64,000 nt of DNA from Candidatus Magnetominusculus xianensis (GTDB taxonomy: Bacteria > Nitrospirota > Thermodesulfovibrionia > Thermodesulfovibrionales > Magnetobacteriaceae), in assembly GCA_001541255.1 (NCBI GenBank), contig LNQR01000004.1, positions 1 through 64,000 on the forward strand, read 5' to 3'. Numbering within the stretch: the stretch's first letter is position 1; each line of letters begins with the position of its first letter. The notes beneath the pieces are model-generated. The model was not told where the DNA came from. It saw only the letters and a list, made by a program, of their open reading frames with translations, and made no database searches. Shown here in pieces: positions 61,134 to 64,000 of the stretch. The position numbers and the translations under genes were made by a program.

Positions 61134-61843
61134 TTAGTGCCTTTTAGTTTTTTTTTCTTGACCAGCGCTATGGAAAGATACAGGGGTTCTTTCGGCAACA
61201 GCTCGTTTAGTAAATCGAAGCTCTGCTGTCCATCAAGCGTAACCCTGTTTACAAGATATGCGGCATCGGGCGGCTCTGACTTTATGGCCTCAAGAAGCAC
61301 GGGCAGCTTTTTATTTACCTTCATAAATACAGTGGTCTGATGTCTTTGAATCAGTTCGACTGTCCTTTGGACATCCTCCGGTAGCTCATATACCCCAAAA
61401 TCACCGCCCTTGCTGGTCAGGGGAATGCCAAGAAGTGATGACGAGGCATTAATAGAACTAATCCCCGGAACATGCACTACATTAATCCCTCGGGCAAGGA
61501 GTGTTTCAGTCAGATAGTTCGATGTGCTGAAAATCGTAGGGTCGCCCATGGAAACATATGATACCTTTCGGCCATCGGCAACGAGAGCCTTTATTTTCTC
61601 TGCCAGTTCGGTGTATCTCTGCCTCAACTGCTCCTTGTTGTTGTTCATAGGGAAGTAGTACATGATGAGCCTGGAGGAATCCACATAGTGGACGATTATG
61701 TCCTTGGCCACACTCCTGCCGAGGGCATCAGACTGCGGGACTATTACATCGTCTGAGGTCTCAAGGATGCGTTTGGCCTTAATTGTTACAAGCTCAGGGT
61801 CACCAGGACCAAGCCCTATAGAGTGGACTATGTTATTGTTCAT
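61130..61843 (-). CDS. cbiL: Precorrin-2/cobalt-factor II C20-methyltransferase
   Basis: The 237-residue tetrapyrrole methylase starts IVHSIGLGPGDPELVTIKAK, with DDVIVPQSDALGRSVAKDI (the CbiL/CobI-type second block), VSYVSMGDPTIFSTSNYLTE, VHVPGISSINASSSLLGIPL and ending RLTL-like strands (NRVTLDGQQSF). It adds the methyl group at C20, the first committed corrin step. It starts 6 bases after the ABC permease stop. Confidence 0.9.
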   Translation of the reverse strand: MNNNIVHSIGLGPGDPELVTIKAKRILETSDDVIVPQSDALGRSVAKDIIVHYVDSSRLIMYYFPMNNNKEQLRQRYTELAEKIKALVADGRKVSYVSMGDPTIFSTSNYLTETLLARGINVVHVPGISSINASSSLLGIPLTSKGGDFGVYELPEDVQRTVELIQRHQTTVFMKVNKKLPVLLEAIKSEPPDAAYLVNRVTLDGQQSFDLLNELLPKEPLYLSIALVKKKKLKGTK

Positions 61844-61849
61844 ATTTTA

Positions 61850-62587
61850 TCATGCCTCAGCACTTCTCAACGCCCACAGCGACGTTAAGAAGAATATTAT
61901 ACAATAAAACATCATAAGACCGACATATATAAAACTCACCTCGCCTCCGGTCAGGGCTGCCCGAATGACCTTTGTCGAGTACGTCAGCGGAAATACATAC
62001 ACAAGCAGCTTGAAGGCATAGGGGAGCTTGTCGATGGGATAGAATGTGCCGCAGAGAAATATCATCGGCGTAATGACGAAGTTATTGACAAGCGCCTGCC
62101 CTGAATGGTCTTTTACAACCATAGAAGTCGTAACGGCAAGAAAGGAAAAAATAAATGTATGAAGAAGAATCGCCGCAAAAAACAGTGGATTAAACGACAG
62201 CGAAACATTAAAAATAAAGGCATAGATAAAAATAATAAGCGTTGCCAGAAGCCCGCGAAAGACCCCGAACACCGCCTCGCCAATCACAATCCCTGCATGT
62301 GAGACCGGCGCTATGAGATACTCATCAAAAGTATGAAAGTAAAATCTTGATATGTTTATCTCCGCAGATATAGCAAAACTCTGATTAAGGCTGTTCATTG
62401 TAATAAGCCCGGGAATCAAAAAGGCAATATATGGCAGCCCGCTCACTGTAACATCCCTGCCAAAGCCCCAGCCAAAGGCGATTAAAAACAAGAGCGGCGA
62501 CAGAGATGATGAAAGCATTTGTTTCACTGCCCTCTTTCGATAAATCGTCAGCTCCCTGTACAGCACAGCATAAAGCCCGTTAAACAT
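61850..62587 (-). CDS. ABC-2 type exporter permease
   Basis: The 245-residue protein has six membrane helices in the ABC-2 pattern: cytoplasmic LYAVLYRELTIYRKRAVKQM, then FLIPGLITMNSLNQSFAI, FYFHTFDEYLIAPVSHAGIV (coupling helix) and LCGTFYPIDKLPYAFKLLVY, as in NodJ/DrrB-like permeases. It pairs with the overlapping ATPase gene (8-base overlap). ABC-2 exporters move polysaccharides, lipids, drugs or peptides; here the cargo is unknown. It is co-transcribed with cbiL-cbiD-cbiE, and the RiPP precursor lies 2.5 kb downstream. Confidence 0.85.
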   Translation of the reverse strand: MFNGLYAVLYRELTIYRKRAVKQMLSSSLSPLLFLIAFGWGFGRDVTVSGLPYIAFLIPGLITMNSLNQSFAISAEINISRFYFHTFDEYLIAPVSHAGIVIGEAVFGVFRGLLATLIIFIYAFIFNVSLSFNPLFFAAILLHTFIFSFLAVTTSMVVKDHSGQALVNNFVITPMIFLCGTFYPIDKLPYAFKLLVYVFPLTYSTKVIRAALTGGEVSFIYVGLMMFYCIIFFLTSLWALRSAEA

Positions 62588-63440
62588 TGATTCTCCTTCC
62601 CGTGAGCCTTAAAAACACATCCTCAAGCGTGACCTCTCGTATCTTGCAAGTATCTGTAGATTTCTCAAGCGCAGCGAGGGCAAGTGGTCTGGTGTCAAAG
62701 AATTCCTCTTCGATTCCTTCGCCTTTATAGACCTCAAGGACAAAGTGCCCAATGCCGTTTTTAAGAGCCTCCGGGGTGCCGTCAACGATAATTGAGCCGT
62801 CGTTGATTATCAGTACCCGTTTGCAGAGCCTCTCGGCCTCTTCGATATAATGGGTGGTTAATAAAATCGTAGTATTTTTCATCCGGTTTATCTTTACGAT
62901 GAAATCCCAAATGACGCGCCTAATCTGAGGGTCAAGACCGACTGTTGGCTCATCAAGGAATAGTATCTTTGGCTCATGCAGGAGGGCGCGCAGTATGACA
63001 AGCCTGCGCATCGTACCGCCTGAGAAGGTCTTGACCTGGCGGTTGCGATATTCTGTGAGGCCGGAGAAATCAAGCAACTCGTCAATCCGCGTTTTTCTGA
63101 GCGCCTTTGGGATGGCGTAGAGAATCGCGTGCAGGTAGAGGTTTTCGTAGGCGGTAAGGTCTCTGTCAAGATTATTTTGCTGAGGCACGACGCCGATGAG
63201 TGATTTGGTTTTTTGAGATTCCTGTTTGAAGTCGCTTCCGTAGTAGTAAATCATGCCAGCAGAAGGTCTAATCAGTCCTGTAAGCATCTTAATCGTGGTG
63301 GTCTTACCGGCACCGTTTGGGCCTAATAGCCCGACAAACTCTCCTGCCGAAAAGTCAAAGCTGATGCCAGCAACGGCAGTTTTGTCCTTATAATTCTTCT
63401 TAAGCCCTGCAACTGTGAGGACGTTGTTGTTATCGTTCAT
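62580..63440 (-). CDS. ABC transporter ATP-binding protein (NodI/DrrA type)
   Basis: The 286 residues contain Walker A GPNGAGKTTTIKML (~39-52), the Q-loop VPQQNNLDRDLTAYENL, the signature VKTFSGGTMRRLVI (~138), Walker B KILFLDEPTVGLDPQ (~158-172) and the His switch TTHYIEEAERLCKR. The C-terminal ~70 residues follow the ABC-2 exporter pattern (EVTLEDVFLRLTGR). It is the first gene of the exporter-cobalamin unit. Confidence 0.92.
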   Translation of the reverse strand: MNDNNNVLTVAGLKKNYKDKTAVAGISFDFSAGEFVGLLGPNGAGKTTTIKMLTGLIRPSAGMIYYYGSDFKQESQKTKSLIGVVPQQNNLDRDLTAYENLYLHAILYAIPKALRKTRIDELLDFSGLTEYRNRQVKTFSGGTMRRLVILRALLHEPKILFLDEPTVGLDPQIRRVIWDFIVKINRMKNTTILLTTHYIEEAERLCKRVLIINDGSIIVDGTPEALKNGIGHFVLEVYKGEGIEEEFFDTRPLALAALEKSTDTCKIREVTLEDVFLRLTGRRINV

Positions 63441-63449
63441 ATGAATTTG

Positions 63450-63617
63450 CTATGAGTGACTGTCATCCTCAAGCAGCATTTCTATTACTTCTTGTAAATT
63501 ATGGTTGAGTTCATCCAGGGTATCAGCCTGAGAATGCGCGCCAGGAAACCCTGGTACATATCCCACATATAAACCTGTATCTGAACAACGCTCAATCACT
63601 GCTGTGTAGGTTTTCAT
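63450..63617 (-). CDS. HicB-like antitoxin 1
   Basis: The 55-residue product KTYTAVIERCSDTGLYVGYV, then PGFPGAHSQADTLDELNHNL and QEVIEMLLED, is a partial RNase-H-like HicB domain. The ATG at 63615-63617 follows 'agggagga'; an earlier frame start lacks one. It lacks the C-terminal DNA-binding domain, and no HicA toxin is next to it, so it may be a solitary member of the family. Confidence 0.7.
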   Translation of the reverse strand: MKTYTAVIERCSDTGLYVGYVPGFPGAHSQADTLDELNHNLQEVIEMLLEDDSHS

Positions 63618-63659
63618 TGTGTCCTCCCTTGACTGGATGATACACTTAATAAGTTTCAC

Positions 63660-63902
63660 TTAGGCATGATATGCGATTTCAATATGTGATGTAAACTTCT
63701 CTTCAGTCGTTAAACTTTCCTCTATATCCTCTATCAAACCAAGTGCTACAGCATTATCGAGATACAGCTCGACTGCCTCACGAAGATTTTTTACGGCTTC
63801 CGAAATAGTATCTCCGCAGCTCGCAACACCCAACTCAGGGCATTTAGAAACATAACCCTCTTGTTCCTTCCACACAACTACCGTACAATCAAGAACTCTC
63901 AT
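63660..63902 (-). CDS. HicB-like antitoxin 2
   Basis: The 80-residue protein RVLDCTVVVWKEQEGYVSKC, then PELGVASCGDTISEAVKNLR and EAVELYLDNA, matches the HicB domain ('W.E.EGY....PE.....GDT..EA..NL.EA.E.Y'). I start at ATG 63900-63902, after 'ggggtaag'; a longer frame to 63962 is possible. It lies 42 bases upstream of a second HicB-like gene, an unusual tandem. Any HicA would have to lie beyond the window. Confidence 0.72.
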   Translation of the reverse strand: MRVLDCTVVVWKEQEGYVSKCPELGVASCGDTISEAVKNLREAVELYLDNAVALGLIEDIEESLTTEEKFTSHIEIAYHA

Positions 63903-64000
63903 GCACTTACCCCGTGTCTCCGGTATGACTGCGCTGCCCTTGTCACAGGATATTGCCGCCAATAATAACCCTCCGTATATCTTTTGTTTTGCCCTTACCG

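Noticed and set aside
1..64000. CRISPR arrays, rRNA genes, prophage or complete insertion sequences
   Set aside because: I found no regularly spaced repeats, rRNA sequence, phage structural genes or intact transposase with inverted ends in the window.

Overview
The window reads as a chromosomal segment from an anaerobic, diderm-type bacterium. The signs are a complete rnfCDGEAB operon, diaminopimelate-type lysine synthesis, the early-cobalt (anaerobic) cobalamin route and many small toxin-antitoxin (TA) relics. The mix resembles what is known from Nitrospirota or deltaproteobacterial-type sediment bacteria; this placement is inference, since no rRNA or other decisive marker is present.

Layout. 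1-4.3 kb is an accessory 'graveyard': a membrane-protein tail, three decayed copies of a PD-(D/E)XK-like tail, a broken DUF4160 gene next to DUF2442, a Uma2 gene and a Uma2 stub, a solitary antitoxin, and an apparently intact AbrB/PIN pair. 4.3-8.7 kb carries two universal-stress-like genes, a sensor kinase without a visible phospho-acceptor His, a 56-residue membrane peptide and a TauE/SafE permease. Both stress operons share an upstream layout: two palindromes plus a -24/-12-like block. 8.8-10.4 kb is a GT-C-like membrane protein. 10.5-15.9 kb is the Rnf operon. tRNA-Lys, another GT-C protein, two DppBC-type permeases and glnE follow, to 22.7 kb. 22.75-27.5 kb is cobalamin locus 1 (cbiG-cbiJ fusion, cbiF, cbiH, cobU, cobT). 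A DNA methyltransferase with a nuclease-like tail and then recA-recX-alaS fill 27.6-33.1 kb. 33.2-36.8 kb is accessory again (Rpn-type nuclease, zinc-ribbon membrane protein between direct repeats, HEPN/TPR pair, second Uma2). dapA-dapF-lysA, a carbamoyltransferase trio like SxtI/K/J, DUF4258/DUF2283, a secreted subtilisin and a BrnT-BrnA single reading frame lead to 47 kb. A CheA/CheY/CheC-like signalling operon with a 900-residue hybrid kinase covers 47.1-52.6 kb.

The most interesting region is 52.97-59.4 kb on the minus strand. A strong sigma70-type promoter drives a Nif11-leader precursor with a double-Gly motif and a 17-residue, cysteine-free Gly/Ala/Ser core. After a hairpin come a YcaO, a TfuA-like protein, a second YcaO and a glycosyltransferase, with overlapping or nearly touching genes. 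This looks like a ribosomal peptide (RiPP) pathway in which the peptide backbone may be thioamidated and possibly glycosylated. Immediately upstream, an ABC-2 exporter pair is fused transcriptionally to cobalamin locus 2 (cbiL-cbiD-cbiE), and two HicB-like genes close the window.
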